In this document: piece after piece, positions 47,113 to 55,668 of the stretch
How positions within the stretch are numbered: position 1 is the first letter of the stretch
Layout: the number at the start of each line of letters is the position of its first letter
From: Enterocola sp045654205
GTDB taxonomy: Bacteria; Bacteroidota; Bacteroidia; Bacteroidales; Paludibacteraceae
Length of the DNA: 64,000 nt
Assembly: GCA_045654205.1 (NCBI GenBank)
Contig: JAZOMZ010000002.1
Span: 124,001 to 188,000, forward strand
Reading direction: 5' to 3'
Program-made: the position numbers and the translations under genes
Notes under the pieces: model-generated
Told to the model about the DNA's origin: nothing
The model's input: only the letters and a program-made list of their open reading frames with translations
Databases searched by the model: none

Positions 47113-47568
47113 TCATTCAGATATTTTCTGCCAATATAATGTCTTTCCTATACCCAAAATAGTTCCACGAAGTTTAAGTTTGTTTGGTTCTACAAACTCG
47201 GCAGTTGCGTTTACTTTTAAGCCTAGGGTTGGGTCATAGATTTTTGCATCGCCCCACTCTTTGTCTTCTGCAATGTATTTAAGACCTTTTACTAGGACAA
47301 TTTGGTCTACATCTACATTTCTAAGGCTTTTGTCTGGGTTTTTCACGTCTTTACGTTTGTTGCCGTCGGCATCATAAAGATTTTCAACCCAAAATACTTG
47401 TGCGTTGTATGAACCATCTGCATTTTTGGTTACACGCACTTTACTTTTTGTTCCACCACGGTCGGTTAGGTATTCACCTAGAATATTGTCACCGTTGTCG
47501 TTTAAACCTTGTGCTAGTGCAGGGGTAAGCATCATCGCACAAAAAATCATCATTAAAATCTTTTTCAT
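47113..47568 (-). CDS. DUF2147 family exported protein
   Basis: A 151-residue protein with a signal peptide (KKILMMIFCAMMLTPALA). The body shows the DUF2147 pattern: ILGEYLTDRGGTKSKVRV, DGSYNAQVFWVENLYD, KGLKYIAEDKEWGDAKIYDP and a final LRGTILGIGKTLYWQKI, a small lipocalin-like beta-barrel. Members are periplasmic or surface proteins of unknown role. Promoter box TATCTTTG at 47595-47602. It is a single-gene unit between two hairpins. Confidence 0.88.
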   Translation of the reverse strand: MKKILMMIFCAMMLTPALAQGLNDNGDNILGEYLTDRGGTKSKVRVTKNADGSYNAQVFWVENLYDADGNKRKDVKNPDKSLRNVDVDQIVLVKGLKYIAEDKEWGDAKIYDPTLGLKVNATAEFVEPNKLKLRGTILGIGKTLYWQKISE

Positions 47569-47594
47569 TTGTTCTTTTGTTTTAATTCCGAGTG

Positions 47595-47602
47595 CAAAGA
47601 TA
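47595..47602 (-). promoter_or_regulatory. -7 promoter box of the DUF2147 gene
   Basis: The minus strand reads TATCTTTG, 26 bases upstream of the start. Confidence 0.45.
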
Positions 47603-47648
47603 ATAAATTTTGCACAAAATACGCAAAAGTGTGCAGTTTTTTAACATA

Positions 47649-47679
47649 AAAAGAGCCCGACGTTCGTCGAGCTCTTTGT
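47649..47679. terminator. Long hairpin between pgi and the DUF2147 gene
   Basis: AAAGAGC / GCTCTTT encloses CGACG / CGTCG with one mismatch, giving a 12-13 bp stem. It is placed to end the prfB-lysS-gpsA-pgi transcript, though about 165 bases after the pgi stop. Confidence 0.6.
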
Positions 47680-47687
47680 AACCTGGG

Positions 47688-47706
47688 CCCTTCGACAAGC
47701 TCAGGG
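47688..47706. repeat. REP-like palindrome CCCTTCGACAAGCTCAGGG
   Basis: A 19-base imperfect palindrome with CCCT/AGGG ends. I recall closely similar words as dispersed intergenic repeats in many bacterial phyla; this is memory, not a search. It is GC-rich compared with its surroundings. Confidence 0.6.
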
Positions 47707-47723
47707 ACCACAAATAGTATATC

Positions 47724-47846
47724 GTAAAATCATTTTAAAGAGGTGAGTTCTAGGCGTGCGACGTGTGATAAACCGGAGCTTACTAGAGGTAAGTGAGGAT
47801 TTAGAACACTAGCACAACGACGAAATCGCCCTTTAAAATATTTTAC
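47724..47846. repeat. 123-bp imperfect palindrome overlapping the pgi stop codon
   Basis: The outer arms GTAAAATCATTTTAAAG and CTTTAAAATATTTTAC are inverted copies with one indel. The inner arms stay alignable, with many G-T type differences, up to the apex CTTAC-TAGAG-GTAAG (47779-47793). As RNA it would fold into a rod-like hairpin over the pgi stop (47843-47845). No ORF. It looks like a decayed or RNA-selected insertion element. Confidence 0.65.
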
Positions 47847-49180
47847 AGACGTGCTTTGATTGCTGCACTTTCCGCCTCATATCCAGGTTTATCTAGAAGC
47901 GCAAACATATTTTTCTTGTAAGCTTCTACACCTGGTTGGTTGAATGGGTTCACACCTAGAACGTAACCGCTGATACCGCAACCAATTTCGAAGAAGTAGA
48001 TTAATTGACCGATATAGTAAGCGTTTAATTCTGGAATTTCGATTTTTAAGTTTGGAACACCACCGTCTACGTGAGCTAGCATAGTACCTAGTTCTGCCAT
48101 TTTGTTAACTTCGTCAACACGTTTGCCTGCTAAGAAGTTTAGACCGTCTAGGTTTGCTTCGTCTGTAGGGATAACCATAGTTTTGTTTGGTTTGTTTACA
48201 GAAAGAACGGTTTCGAAGATAGTACGTTCACCTTCTTGAATCCATTGACCCATAGAGTGTAGGTCTGTAGTAAAGTCAACAGCAGCGTTGAAGATACCTT
48301 TATTTTCTTTACCTTCACTTTCGCCGTAAAGTTGTTTCCACCATTCTGCAAAGAAGTGAAGTTTTGGTTGATAGTTAACTAAGATTTCGATTTTTTTACC
48401 GCTTTGATATAGAGCGTTACGTGTTGCAGCATACATAGCAGCTGGGTTTTCTGCAAATGGAGTATCTACACCGCAAACTTGTTCCATACGTTGAGCACCT
48501 TCTACAAGAGCTTTAACGTCTAAGCCAGCAACAGCGATTGGAAGAAGACCTACTGGAGTAAGTACTGAGAAACGACCACCTACGTTGTCTGGAATTACAT
48601 ATGTTTTATAACCTTCTTGAGTAGCTAGAGTACGAAGAGCACCTTTAGCTTGGTCTGTGATAGCTACGATAAGTTTTTTAGCAGCTTCTTTACCTGCTTG
48701 TTCTTCTAGTTGAGTTTTTAGAAGACGGAAAGCAAGAGCTGTTTCTGTAGTAGTACCAGATTTAGAAATATTGATAATACCAAATTTTTTACCTTTTAGG
48801 TATTCACTTAGTTCAGCTAGGTAGTCTTCACCGATATTGTTACCAGCGTAAACGATAACTGGTTTGTTGTTTTGTAACCATTCGAAGCTGTTTGATAGAG
48901 AATCGATTACAGCTTTTGCACCTAGGTAGCTACCACCGATACCTGCTACTACAACTACTTCACAGTTTTCACGAAGGAAATTTGCTGTTTCTTGAATGTC
49001 ATCTAAAAACTCAGGAGTAATAGATGATGGAAGATGTAACCAACCTAAGAAGTCGTTACCTGCACCTGTACCATTTTCTAATGTTTGAGAACAAGCTTTA
49101 ACTTGGTTTTCAAAACCCATGATTGTTTCTTTTGAAACAAAGCCAGTACAATTGTCAATGATTAATTTAATGTCTTGCAT
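47843..49180 (-). CDS. pgi: Glucose-6-phosphate isomerase
   Basis: Interconverts glucose 6-phosphate and fructose 6-phosphate. With 445 residues it is the short bacterial form. The sugar-phosphate site SKSGTTTETALAFRLLK (about residues 139-155), GGRFSVLTPVGLLPIAVAG and the C-terminal NPFNQPGVEAYKKNM are present. It is the last gene of prfB-lysS-gpsA-pgi, 10 bases after gpsA. Its stop codon lies inside the outer arm of the 123-bp palindrome. Confidence 0.97.
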   Translation of the reverse strand: MQDIKLIIDNCTGFVSKETIMGFENQVKACSQTLENGTGAGNDFLGWLHLPSSITPEFLDDIQETANFLRENCEVVVVAGIGGSYLGAKAVIDSLSNSFEWLQNNKPVIVYAGNNIGEDYLAELSEYLKGKKFGIINISKSGTTTETALAFRLLKTQLEEQAGKEAAKKLIVAITDQAKGALRTLATQEGYKTYVIPDNVGGRFSVLTPVGLLPIAVAGLDVKALVEGAQRMEQVCGVDTPFAENPAAMYAATRNALYQSGKKIEILVNYQPKLHFFAEWWKQLYGESEGKENKGIFNAAVDFTTDLHSMGQWIQEGERTIFETVLSVNKPNKTMVIPTDEANLDGLNFLAGKRVDEVNKMAELGTMLAHVDGGVPNLKIEIPELNAYYIGQLIYFFEIGCGISGYVLGVNPFNQPGVEAYKKNMFALLDKPGYEAESAAIKARL

Positions 49181-49190
49181 AGTTTAAAAA

Positions 49191-50189
49191 TTATCTAATT
49201 TTTTCTGTTAATGATTTAATTTCAATATTTGGAGCAATGCGTTCGTATAGAATATTGTAACAAGCATCTAAAATAGGCATTTCTACATTGTATTTCTCGT
49301 TGATTTCTTTGATACATTTGGTACCATAGTAGCCTTCTGCTATCATTTCCATTTCTAGTTGAGAAGAACGTACTGAGTAACCCTTGCCTATCATTGAACC
49401 GAAAGTACGGTTTCTACTAAATTTTGAATATGCTGTTACAAGAAGGTCTCCTAAATATGCTGCATCTTGTAGGTTTCTTTCTTCTTCTGGAGAAACAGTG
49501 TTTACAAAACGTGACATTTCACGAATACTATTAGAAACCAAGATTGCTTGGAAGTTGTCGCCATACTTTAGTCCATGACATATACCAGATGCTATCGCAT
49601 AAACGTTTTTAAGCACAGAAGCATATTCTATACCTCTAACGTCTGTGGTAATATATGTCTTTAAATAGGTATTTTGTATTCTGTTTGCAAAAAACTCTGC
49701 AAATTTTAGATTTTTACTACCTACAGTAAGGTAAGAAAGACGCTCTAGTGCCACTTCTTCTGCGTGACAAGGGCCAGCGATTACTGCAATATCCTCTTCA
49801 TTCACACCATAGAATTTCATGAAATAATCAGACACAATCATATTTTCCTCTGGAACAATACCTTTGATGGCTGTAACAATCTTCTTACCTGCTAGAGAGG
49901 TAGTTACCTTTGCAAGGTGCGATTTTAGGAAAGGTGAAGGTGTTGCAAATACTAAAATATCAGAGTGTTTGATTGCTAAGTTGATGTTTGAAAAGAATTT
50001 AATCTTTTTAAGGTCAAACTTAACAGAACTCAAATATGATGGATTGCATCCTGTTTCTTTAAATTTCTCTATTTGTTCAGGGCGACGCATGTACCAATTG
50101 ATTCTATTTCCATTGGCCATACTCATCTTTGCGATAGCTGTAGCCCAGCTACCACCACCCATAATACATATCTTTAGTTTAGAAAACAT
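49191..50189 (-). CDS. gpsA: Glycerol-3-phosphate dehydrogenase [NAD(P)+]
   Basis: Makes sn-glycerol 3-phosphate for phospholipids from dihydroxyacetone phosphate. It has 332 residues. The N-terminal Rossmann site is IMGGGSWATAIAKM; AIKGIVPEENMIVSDYF, IAGPCHAEEVA and the substrate-binding region with VLKNVYAIASGICHGLKYGDN follow. The start at 50189 gives MFSKLKICIMGGG with the expected N-terminal length. It begins 3 bases after lysS and ends 10 bases before pgi. Confidence 0.95.
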   Translation of the reverse strand: MFSKLKICIMGGGSWATAIAKMSMANGNRINWYMRRPEQIEKFKETGCNPSYLSSVKFDLKKIKFFSNINLAIKHSDILVFATPSPFLKSHLAKVTTSLAGKKIVTAIKGIVPEENMIVSDYFMKFYGVNEEDIAVIAGPCHAEEVALERLSYLTVGSKNLKFAEFFANRIQNTYLKTYITTDVRGIEYASVLKNVYAIASGICHGLKYGDNFQAILVSNSIREMSRFVNTVSPEEERNLQDAAYLGDLLVTAYSKFSRNRTFGSMIGKGYSVRSSQLEMEMIAEGYYGTKCIKEINEKYNVEMPILDACYNILYERIAPNIEIKSLTEKIR

Positions 50190-50192
50190 ATC

Positions 50193-51710
50193 TTATGAGT
50201 TTTGAGTTTTTTCTGGTTTCATTTGTGGGAAGAACAATACTTCTTGAATAGTAGTTTGACCTGTCATAAGCATTACAAGACGGTCCATACCAATACCCAT
50301 ACCTGATGTAGGTGGCATACCATATTCTAGGGCACGCACAAAGTCCATATCAATGAACATTGCTTCGTCGTCGCCTTTTTCGCTTAGGCGAAGTTGTTCT
50401 TGGAAACGTCCAAGTTGGTCGATAGGGTCGTTTAATTCTGAATATGCATTTGCAAGTTCTTTACCGTTTACCATAAGCTCAAAACGTTCTGTAAGCTCTG
50501 GGTTGTCGCGGTGACGTTTACAAAGTGGTGACATTTCAATTGGATAGTCGGTAATAAATGTTGGTTGGATATAGTTTCCTTCACATTTTTCACCGAAGAT
50601 TTCGTCGATAAGTTTACCTTTACCCATAGAGTCGTCTACTTCGATATGAAGTTGTTTACAAACGTCTCTAAGTTGTGCTTCGTCCATACCAGTAATGTCT
50701 ATGCCTGTGAAGTCTTTGATAGCTTCTGTCATAGTTTTGCGAGCAAATGGAGCTTTAAAACTGATAATATTGTCACCCATTTTCACTTCTGTGGTGCCAT
50801 TTACATCAAGACAGATTTTTTCAAGCATCTTTTCTGTAAATTCCATCATCCATTTGTAGTCTTTGTATGAAACATAAATTTCCATACAAGTAAACTCTGG
50901 GTTGTGAGTTTTGTCCATACCTTCGTTGCGGAAGTTTTTAGAAAACTCATAAACGCCTTCAAAGCCACCTACGATAAGACGTTTTAGGTAAAGTTCGTTG
51001 GCAATACGAAGATATAATGGAATATCAAGTGCATTGTGGTGAGTGATGAATGGACGAGCAGATGCACCACCAGGGATTGATTGAAGCACTGGGGTTTCTA
51101 CTTCCATATAACCATTTGAGTTGAAGTATTCACGCATAGAAGTGTAAACCTTGTTACGTTTTACGAAAATATCTTTAACTCCTTCGTTTACAACTAAGTC
51201 CACATAACGTTGACGGAAGCGAAGTTCTGGGTCTTCAAATGCGTCGTGTACGTTGCCATCTTTGTCGGTTTTTACGATAGGAAGTGGACGAAGTGCTTTT
51301 GAAAGCACTGTAAGTTCTGAAACGTGGATAGAGATTTCACCTGTTTGTGTGCGGAAAACATAACCTTTCACACCGATGAAGTCACCTATATCTAAAAGTT
51401 TTTTGAAAACTGTATTGTATAAATCTTTGTTTTCTCCTGGACAAATTTCGTCGCGAGAGATATATAACTGCATTCTACCAGTAGAATCTTTTAACTCTGC
51501 AAAAGATGCTTTACCCATAATACGGCGGCTCATAAGACGACCTGCCATACTTACTTCGCGTTTTTCTTCTTCATTGAAGTTTGCTTTTATTTCTTCTACG
51601 TGTGCAGTTACTACATATTCTGCTGCAGGATATGGTTCAATTCCCATTTCACGCATTGTCGCTAAACTTTGTCTGCGAAACAACTCTTGATCATTTAGTT
51701 CGTGACTCAT
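50193..51710 (-). CDS. lysS: Lysine--tRNA ligase (class II)
   Basis: Charges tRNA-Lys. The 505-residue protein has the N-terminal OB-fold anticodon-binding domain (VSMAGRLMSRRIMGKASFAELKD), class II motif 2 (FRNEGMDKTHNPEFTCMEIYVSY) and motif 3 (GMGIGMDRLVMLMTGQTTIQEVLFFP). The length equals the classical enzyme. It lies between prfB (20-bp gap) and gpsA (3-bp gap). Confidence 0.97.
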   Translation of the reverse strand: MSHELNDQELFRRQSLATMREMGIEPYPAAEYVVTAHVEEIKANFNEEEKREVSMAGRLMSRRIMGKASFAELKDSTGRMQLYISRDEICPGENKDLYNTVFKKLLDIGDFIGVKGYVFRTQTGEISIHVSELTVLSKALRPLPIVKTDKDGNVHDAFEDPELRFRQRYVDLVVNEGVKDIFVKRNKVYTSMREYFNSNGYMEVETPVLQSIPGGASARPFITHHNALDIPLYLRIANELYLKRLIVGGFEGVYEFSKNFRNEGMDKTHNPEFTCMEIYVSYKDYKWMMEFTEKMLEKICLDVNGTTEVKMGDNIISFKAPFARKTMTEAIKDFTGIDITGMDEAQLRDVCKQLHIEVDDSMGKGKLIDEIFGEKCEGNYIQPTFITDYPIEMSPLCKRHRDNPELTERFELMVNGKELANAYSELNDPIDQLGRFQEQLRLSEKGDDEAMFIDMDFVRALEYGMPPTSGMGIGMDRLVMLMTGQTTIQEVLFFPQMKPEKTQNS

Positions 51711-51730
51711 AATGTATATTGATTATGTTA

Positions 51731-52838
51731 TTATTCTGAAAATGTCATTAAATATTGTTTGATAAACTCGTCTATATCACCGTCCATAACACCTTGAACA
51801 TCTGATGTTTGATAGTTGGTTCTATGGTCTTTTACACGACGGTCGTCGAACACATAACTACGTATTTGTGAACCCCACTCTATTTTCTTTTTACCTGCTT
51901 CAATTTTTGCTTTTTCTGCATTGCGGTGTTGAAGTTCACGGTCGTAAAGTTGAGAACGAAGAAGACGAAGAGCGTTTTCTTTGTTCTTTGGTTGGTCACG
52001 AGTTTCTGTATTCTCGATTAAGATTTCTTCTTCCTCGCCAGTGTAAGGGTCTTTGTACATATAACGAAGGCGAACACCAGATTCTACCTTGTTTACGTTT
52101 TGTCCACCCGCTCCACCAGAACGGAAAGTTTCCCATGTAATTGCTGATTGTACAACTTCTACCTCTATGGTATCATCTACCAAAGGCACAACAAACACAG
52201 ATGAGAACGAAGTCATTCTCTTACCTTGTGCGTTGTATGGCGAAACACGCACCAAGCGGTGCACGCCGTTTTCACTTTTAAGATAACCATACGCCATGTC
52301 GCCTTCAATTTTAAGGGTCGCAGTCTTAATACCTGCTTCGTCTCCCTCTTGATAGTTTTCCATGGTCCATTTGTAGCCGTTACGTTCGCAGTAACGTTGG
52401 TACATTCTTAAAAGCATTGATGCCCAGTCTTGAGATTCGGTACCACCTGCACCAGAAACAATCTTAAGTACTGCGCCTAAATTATCTTCTTCAGAAGAAA
52501 GCATATTTCGCATTTCTATAGCCTCTAAAAGAGACATTACATTTGCGTATGCGGCATCGACCTCCTCTTCTGATACAATTTCTTCTTTATAAAAATCGAA
52601 GGCTAAAGTAAGTTCTTCTGTAGCCTCTTTTACAGCATTATATCCATCTACCCATTTTTTTAGGTCTTTAATCTTTTTCATTTGGGCTTCTGCAGCCTTA
52701 TTGTCGTTCCAAAAATCTGGGTCTTGAGTACGAATTTCTTCTTCCTCTATCTGAATTAACTTGCTGTCAATGTCAAAGATACCTCCTCAACGCTTGCTCG
52801 CGTTCTTGTGTCTCTTTTAATTGTTCTATAGTAATCAT
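51731..52838 (-). CDS. prfB: Peptide chain release factor 2, with programmed +1 frameshift
   Basis: Release factor for UGA and UAA. The gene is in two frames. The first 21 codons (MITIEQLKETQEREQALRRYL) run from 52838 to an in-frame UGA at 52773-52775. The shift site reads AGGAGGTATCTTTGAC on the minus strand: an internal Shine-Dalgarno AGGAGGT (52781-52787), then CUU-UGA-C. A +1 slip gives Leu-Asp and the main frame, DIDSKLIQIEEEEIRT through to 51731, about 368 residues in all. The body shows the GGQ motif (FRSGGAGGQNVNKVESGVRLRY). Frameshifting rises when RF2 is scarce, giving autoregulation. It heads the prfB-lysS-gpsA-pgi run; promoter box TATCTTTG at 52860-52867. Confidence 0.95.
52773..52787 (-). 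promoter_or_regulatory. RF2 programmed frameshift site
   Basis: Internal Shine-Dalgarno AGGAGGT, three bases, then CTTTGAC with the in-frame TGA. This is the classical arrangement known from other bacteria. Confidence 0.93.
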
Positions 52839-52859
52839 CCTTCTTTACATTTTATCTTG

Positions 52860-52867
52860 CAAAGATA
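52860..52867 (-). promoter_or_regulatory. -7 promoter box of prfB
   Basis: The minus strand reads TATCTTTG, 21 bases upstream of the prfB start. Confidence 0.5.
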
Positions 52868-52875
52868 ATAAATAA

Positions 52876-53062
52876 TTAGGAATTTTTGTGCAAGCGAGAG
52901 GAGAATAAATTTATTTATTATCCCGAGCGCAGCCAAAAATCACGAAATGCGAAGCATTGAGTAGTTAGGAATTAGGAATTTTGCGATTAAGTGAGAGCAG
53001 AAGCAAAATTTATTTTGATTATGCCGAGCGGGAGCAAAATCATGAGCATAGCGAATAATTTG
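52876..53062. repeat. Two tandem ~90-bp degenerate copies in the prfB-porP gap
   Basis: Both copies begin TTAGGAATTTT (52876 and 52972) and share, in order, GAGAG-AGA-A, AAATTTATTT, GATTAT/TATTAT, CCGAGCG-GAGC, AAAATCA and ATGCGAAGC/ATAGCGAA. The second copy is preceded by a further TTAGGAA unit. No ORF is kept. This fills most of the 326-base gap between prfB and the PorP gene; the rest holds the PorP terminator. Confidence 0.6.
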
Positions 53063-53082
53063 AACAATGTATAAATTTATAC

Positions 53083-53119
53083 AAAAAAGCAACCACACCT
53101 GAGGGGCAAGTGCGGTTGC
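53083..53119 (-). terminator. Terminator of the PorP/OmpA cluster
   Basis: GCAACCGCAC / GTGTGGTTGC (minus strand, one mismatch) followed by six T, 46 bases past the stop codon. Confidence 0.75.
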
Positions 53120-53164
53120 GGGGTGAGATAATTATTAAATCATTAAACTTTATGTACTAGCACA

Positions 53165-54127
53165 TTACCATGTTACTGGTTTTTTGGTTGGGATAGCAAA
53201 TGATAGCATTACTTCGTGTGTACTTGATGTTAAACTCCATGCTGGACCAACACTTACATCGTAGCAGTAACCTATACGTAGCCATTGCCATTCAAAACCA
53301 GCCATAATGCTCACAGCAGAATTGATACGATAACCTACTCCTAACCAATATTTACCATCATAAACTGCAGTCATGCTTAGGTCCATTACGTGTTCTTGTC
53401 CTATAGATAATACTTCTGAATATTCTCCAGAAATAAGTTTACCTAAATTACAAGCACCAATATTGGTATATGTGAATGCTGGGATTAAGTTAAATTTCGC
53501 TGGCAGAGGAATATTACCACGCACATATGCATTGATATGTGACGGTGCTGCAGTGGTGTGAACATCTTGTGTAATACCAGGAAGGTGAGTAATAGAAGCA
53601 CCCACAAGTAAATATTTATACGAGAACTCAAAACCAAAGTCTAAGTCGAATGCTGTGGTATTTGTTTTCTCTGTTTGTGTATCGAGTGGGTCACCATTAT
53701 CGCGCCAAATATGTCTTTCTGGGTCAAATATTTTGTTTACTACACCTGCAGATAAACCTAATGACAAAAGACCTCCATCAAATAAATCTATATTGTATGC
53801 GTAGCAAATCTTAGCATTGATAGTTTGGTTATAAAGACCTAACTCATCGTAAGTAAATGATAAACCAAAACCTGATTTAAGTTTTTCATTATAGTAGTGA
53901 CCGTTTAGGAGTGCTGATGTAGGAGATTGTTCTAAACCTAAACCTACATATTGCATACGTCCAGCGGTAAATATTTGCAATTTTTCATTGTTACCAATCG
54001 CAGCAGGGTTTTGATTGATACGTGAAAACATTTGTTCAGACAATTTAAAATCGCCTTGTGCAAAAATTGCAGTGCACACAAACAAAAGTACGGAAATTAA
54101 TAATAGTTCTTTTCTCATGGCGATCAT
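53165..54127 (-). CDS. PorP/SprF family type IX secretion membrane protein
   Basis: A 320-residue outer-membrane beta-barrel of the PorP/SprF family, which helps secrete or anchor T9SS cargo with type B sorting domains. A signal peptide (KELLLISVLLFVCTAIFAQG) is followed by FKLSEQMFSRINQNPAAIGN, the family opening, and FGLSFTYDELGLYNQ, LGLSAGV and a final LRIGYCYDVSVG. Its ATG overlaps the OmpA-gene stop (ATGA), giving coupling; a second ATG nine bases later (54118) would also work and places the signal peptide closer to the start. The end of a close paralogue lies at 63884-64000. Confidence 0.92.
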   Translation of the reverse strand: MIAMRKELLLISVLLFVCTAIFAQGDFKLSEQMFSRINQNPAAIGNNEKLQIFTAGRMQYVGLGLEQSPTSALLNGHYYNEKLKSGFGLSFTYDELGLYNQTINAKICYAYNIDLFDGGLLSLGLSAGVVNKIFDPERHIWRDNGDPLDTQTEKTNTTAFDLDFGFEFSYKYLLVGASITHLPGITQDVHTTAAPSHINAYVRGNIPLPAKFNLIPAFTYTNIGACNLGKLISGEYSEVLSIGQEHVMDLSMTAVYDGKYWLGVGYRINSAVSIMAGFEWQWLRIGYCYDVSVGPAWSLTSSTHEVMLSFAIPTKKPVTW

Positions 54128-55650
54128 TCATTTTCGGTGTTAATAATACGAACTTCTACACGACGGTTTTGTGCGTGTTGGTCTTCTGTTACAGCATCGC
54201 GAACATGTAAGAAACGTTCACCCTTGCCTATAATTCTTAAGTTTTCTGCCTTAAGACCTTTTTGTATCAAGGCTTCTTTTACACTTTTTGCACGACGTTC
54301 TGATAATCTGTCGTTGTATTCATTACTACCACGAGCGTCAGCATAACCAGAAATTTCAAATTTAGCATCTGGGAACTTTTTCATTTCCACTACAAGACGT
54401 TCCATATCTTCTTGTGATTGTGGGGTAAGGTCCGACTTATCAAATTCAAAGAAGAAATCTACCCAGTAGAACTCTTTTTTAATTTCTGCTGGTGCTAAAT
54501 ATTCTAGTGTTGCCTCGCAATTTTCATCGGTGAAAGAAACTGTAATATTTCTATTTACTGCTTCTACATCACAGTCTATATTGTCGATATAGAACTTAAA
54601 CGGTGATGTTTGAGGTAGAGTATAAGATTTTTCTGCTCCAGTAGCATCTTTTACTTTTATTTCACCATTTGTAGGAGGGTATGCAAAATTTACATCACCT
54701 TCAAGAGCGTATGCTGTGCCTGTAAATTCTTGTATAATTTCAAGATTTGAAATAGTAATTTGGCAAGGATATTTCACGTATGCATAAATATCTGTTCCGT
54801 TACCTTCATTTCTATCTGTTGTAACGTAAGGCACTCCTTCAACAATTACTATATTATAGTCGTTTACTTCACTATTGTATGGTGCTTGCATTAGAGAAGC
54901 ATTAGCCCAAGATTCACCTAAAGCATTTGATTGATAAAGGTTATACACCCCTGCTCTATTTGATGAAAAATATAAAATTTCATCATTTTCAACAAAAGCA
55001 TAGTCTTCGTCTGATGGTGTATTTATAGCATCACCTGCATTCACTGGTTTTGTCCAAGTGCCATCTGCTTTAAGGTCGATATACCAAATATCTTTGCCAC
55101 CTTGTCCATCTTCAAAAGAAGTGGAAGTGAAATACAATCTTTTACCATTTTTTGCTATGGCAGGATTTTGCATTATTGCTTTCACTTTTGATATATAACT
55201 CCAGCCTGCATTGGTTACAAATGGATTATTGCCACGCTCTTGCAACATTCCTTCTATTTCTAAACGTTTAACAGCAGTCCAAGAACCTTTTTTATAAGTT
55301 GCTTCATACAACCATTCTGAGTCTGAAGATTCTTCTACAGAGAAGTACATTTTCCCTGATGCTGCATCGTATGCCACATTACCATTAATCCCTAAAAACG
55401 CTTCTGCTCTACCTTTTTTGGCTTCTAATAAACTTTCCTTATTATCTGCAAACTCGCTTAAGTATGCTTTGCCTTTTTTAAGGAAGAACATTTGGTTATC
55501 TGGAAATAAAGAGATATTAGTTTCATCCTCTGCGGTATTCACAGATAAAGATTTAAAATCATATCCTTCGTTAAACTTTTCATCATTTATAGCTGCGTTT
55601 AATGCAAATGTGCTAGCACAAGCTATAAGCATTACTATTACTTTTTTCAT
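54124..55650 (-). CDS. OmpA family protein with WD40-like (PD40) repeats
   Basis: A 508-residue envelope protein. A signal peptide (KKVIVMLIACASTFALNA) precedes a beta-propeller region of PD40-type repeats (KNGKRLYFTSTSFEDGQGGKDIWYIDL, ENDEILYFSSNRAGVYNLYQS). The C-terminal OmpA peptidoglycan-binding domain runs from about residue 400 (FFFEFDKSDLTPQSQEDMERL, ISGYADARGSNEYNDRLSERRA, NRRVEVRI). It is smaller than PorE because it lacks the TPR part. It probably ties the PorP partner and its cargo to peptidoglycan. It lies 18 bases after the type B cargo gene and is coupled to the PorP gene. Confidence 0.92.
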   Translation of the reverse strand: MKKVIVMLIACASTFALNAAINDEKFNEGYDFKSLSVNTAEDETNISLFPDNQMFFLKKGKAYLSEFADNKESLLEAKKGRAEAFLGINGNVAYDAASGKMYFSVEESSDSEWLYEATYKKGSWTAVKRLEIEGMLQERGNNPFVTNAGWSYISKVKAIMQNPAIAKNGKRLYFTSTSFEDGQGGKDIWYIDLKADGTWTKPVNAGDAINTPSDEDYAFVENDEILYFSSNRAGVYNLYQSNALGESWANASLMQAPYNSEVNDYNIVIVEGVPYVTTDRNEGNGTDIYAYVKYPCQITISNLEIIQEFTGTAYALEGDVNFAYPPTNGEIKVKDATGAEKSYTLPQTSPFKFYIDNIDCDVEAVNRNITVSFTDENCEATLEYLAPAEIKKEFYWVDFFFEFDKSDLTPQSQEDMERLVVEMKKFPDAKFEISGYADARGSNEYNDRLSERRAKSVKEALIQKGLKAENLRIIGKGERFLHVRDAVTEDQHAQNRRVEVRIINTENE

Positions 55651-55668
55651 ATCGTATTAAATAATAGG

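Noticed and set aside
51731..52681. prfB as a gene starting at 52681 (MKKIKDLKKW)
   Set aside because: Upstream codons in the same frame encode the conserved RF2 N-terminus and lead to a classical frameshift site, so this ATG is internal.
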